Positions 62,072 to 64,000 of a DNA stretch of 64,000 nt are shown here, in pieces. This DNA is from Puffinus mauretanicus. Its lineage: Eukaryota > Chordata > Aves > Procellariiformes > Procellariidae. The notes below the pieces were generated by a model. The model worked only from the letters and a program-made list of their open reading frames with translations. It was not told the origin of the DNA and ran no database searches. The number at the start of each line of letters is the position of its first letter. Within the stretch, counting starts at the first letter, position 1. The stretch is taken from contig JAJKFH010000052.1 of the NCBI GenBank assembly GCA_023333565.1, forward strand, positions 62,001 through 126,000. The letters run 5' to 3'. The translations under genes and the position numbers were made by a program.

Positions 62072-62209
62072 CTGAGCGCACAAAATGCCCATTACAACAT
62101 TAATGGTCTTGCTCATCATGTTCCATGGATGCGGGACCTGATTTTTTAAGAATGTGAACTTCTGCAGGATGCAAGAGGAGACCAGTGGTACCATATCTTT
62201 AAGGTACCC
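62072..62209 (-). other. Cryptic or alternative exon candidate upstream of the first visible PITPNM3 exon
   Basis: A 138-nt block on the PITPNM3 strand with an acceptor-like CCTATTTTAAG before it and a strong donor CAG|GTAAGA after it. It is open for 46 codons in phase 0: GYLKDMVPLVSSCILQKF, KNQVPHPWNMMSKTINVVMG, ILCAQ. The next exon starts in phase 0, so inclusion would keep the PITPNM3 frame. It does not match the mammalian PITPNM3 sequence I know, and I do not recognise it. A chance combination is quite possible. Confidence 0.25.
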
Positions 62210-64000
62210 CTTAAAATAGGAAATAGATTTATTTATTGTTCATTTCCTCCAGCACTTCTGCAGCTTGCACCAGCATCCTCCCTGACATATCGCTATTATC
62301 CCCGGACTTTTATTCCTGCATCCATTTCAGTAGCCAATGCAAACACTGCTTTTCAAAACAAACACCATTGGACTGAATCCCTCCATTCATGCGTGAGATC
62401 TGGATGTATGAGGCATGCAAGATCTGGTTCTTTCTAAAAACTGTGTAATCCAATTCTGTGTAAATCTCCTTCTATTCAGATCAACAAAATAAGACAGTGT
62501 GAAAATGCCTGACATCTATTTTTACAAAACTTCAAAGATACGAACATCAACAAGGCAGTGGGAGAACAGATACAGTTACACGCCTTCTAATTGTGTAATT
62601 ATTGGTTTTCATCCATATTCTACTAACTCTCTCAATGCAGTACTAGAATTTATGTGATGATATGATACAATGAGTGTTAGCATCTTAATAACTTGCAGAA
62701 CATTACTTTAGGACCAGCATGCTCACAGACAATTATTCCTGTGATGGGTCAATGAAAAAACTTAACATGCGTGTAGGAATCTCTTTCTGCATTTCATAGT
62801 AATATAGCAAAATTCACATCATGCCAACTTTCACATTAAAGTTGTGTAAGATTTAGGACTTTGCTTGGCATAATACTCATGTATCTACAATGCTAAAACT
62901 AAAACTCACTTCTTGTAGTTGTTACTGTTAATGAGTGCAGAGAACTATTTCACAGGGCCAGGTAGGAGGTGAAGGCTCCTGCTGTGTGTTGACAGCTGAC
63001 TGCTGCCACCGTTTTGTGTGCTAAAGTGATGTAAAACCAAAAAAAAGTCTTCATCTAAAATATATGCTTCCATTGAGTTCAAGCCAGAACCAACTCCAGG
63101 CCCCACTTGTATTTTTTAATGTAACCAGTAACTTTTTTTTCAGCCTGACACTGGCTCTATGTAGCTTCATTTGCCCCACAGTTTACAACCTTACATTGAA
63201 GCTCTGTTGTAACATCAGTCCTTTTTAGCAACTCTATGTATTCTCCATAACACCAGGGACCTTTCAAAGCCAAAATTCCTATAACCAAAGTGTTCCTGCC
63301 AGAGTTTCTTATAGAGTAACTTTTTATAGGTGAATTCTCAAGAATCTAAGTGAACATTTCTTTATCTGCTCGTGTCTCATGATTATCTCAAACTGATTCA
63401 GCAAAGGTATTTATTTACCTCTTAGCCTTTGTGACGAGTTCCAATCTCTAGCTTGTTCCCAAGCAACAATGCCATGAAAATGCAGTATATTTATGATTTT
63501 AAATTGTAACTTGCATGCTACAAATATTTTGAAACCTTTGCCTAAGATTCCAATTTGGTGTTTTTACAATAAGTTTATTAGAGTGCATAAGAATATTCAT
63601 GGTGGCACACAAAATGGAGGTGAATCCACACACGCGTAGCTGAAAGGGAATTTTTAGAGATTGAAGCAAAGCCCGTGAAATGTGCTGACAAATCCATTGA
63701 TTTAAATGGGCTGTAGGTCAAGCTCTTAAACATCATACCACCAGTGACTTGAAAACCATATCAGTGCTGTCAAGGCTCAGAGCTTCATCAAAACCCTGGT
63801 GACATTTTAAGGCGCTCTTCATTAAAATCACATGGCAGATATGTCAGCATCTCAGCTCCCATTACTTTTTAAAAAGGAATTCCTGTCAATGGATTGAGAA
63901 AAATGGGAACCCTTGAAGGTGCCAGCGCAAGAAAGCAGATGCAAGGAACTCAACATGATTAAATATTTTTGTTGAGGTCTCTTGATTTCCTGGTGGTCTC
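62210..64000. other. PITPNM3 intron at the right edge
   Basis: No further conserved PITPNM3 exon was found. The preceding exon (with the GDCVGG-type motif in mammals) must lie beyond 64,000. Confidence 0.5.

Overview
The window is bird nuclear DNA. The evidence is chicken-repeat-1 (CR1) LINE 3' ends with the ATTCTATG tail, a solo LTR of a type common in bird genomes, old MIR-type SINE relics, and four multi-exon vertebrate genes. No prokaryotic, phage, CRISPR or plasmid-type content is visible. The exons were rebuilt by hand from reading frame, splice signals and intron phase, and compared with remembered mammalian protein sequences. No search was run.

Layout from left to right. (1) 1-4.9 kb: a minus-strand solo LTR, a minus-strand 5'-truncated CR1, a small GC-rich island, and a likely cilia-type promoter module (RFX X-box-like motif plus forkhead motif) for TEKT1. 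(2) 5.0-9.5 kb, plus strand: complete TEKT1 (tektin-1, 402 aa, 7 coding exons, one intron of the GC-AG class). (3) 10.46-13.67 kb, minus strand: complete FBXO39 (439 aa, 3 coding exons), tail-to-tail with TEKT1. (4) 16.5-17.4 kb: a CpG island with two CCAAT boxes and a CHR-like element, the promoter of PIMREG (FAM64A/CATS). Three PIMREG coding exons follow on the plus strand up to 20.93 kb. The 5' splice site after the third coding exon is triplicated in a 43-bp tandem repeat, and the terminal coding exon could not be fixed. (5) About 24.98-64 kb, minus strand: the 3' two-thirds of PITPNM3 (Nir1), 12 exons encoding 673 aa that cover the DDHD region, the LNS2 domain and the C-terminal tail, followed by a probable 6-kb 3' UTR. 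Its 5' exons lie beyond the right edge.

The genes form two convergent pairs (TEKT1/FBXO39 and PIMREG/PITPNM3). They do not form one pathway: TEKT1 is an axonemal protein, FBXO39 an SCF ubiquitin-ligase receptor, PIMREG a mitotic regulator, and PITPNM3 a membrane lipid-transfer-family protein. TEKT1-FBXO39 lying directly beside PIMREG-PITPNM3 differs from the human 17p13 order as I remember it.

I found no convincing novel system. The most unusual signals are the triplicated PIMREG splice donor, a 321-nt open frame of unknown origin inside FBXO39 intron 1, and a frame-neutral cryptic exon candidate upstream of the first visible PITPNM3 exon.
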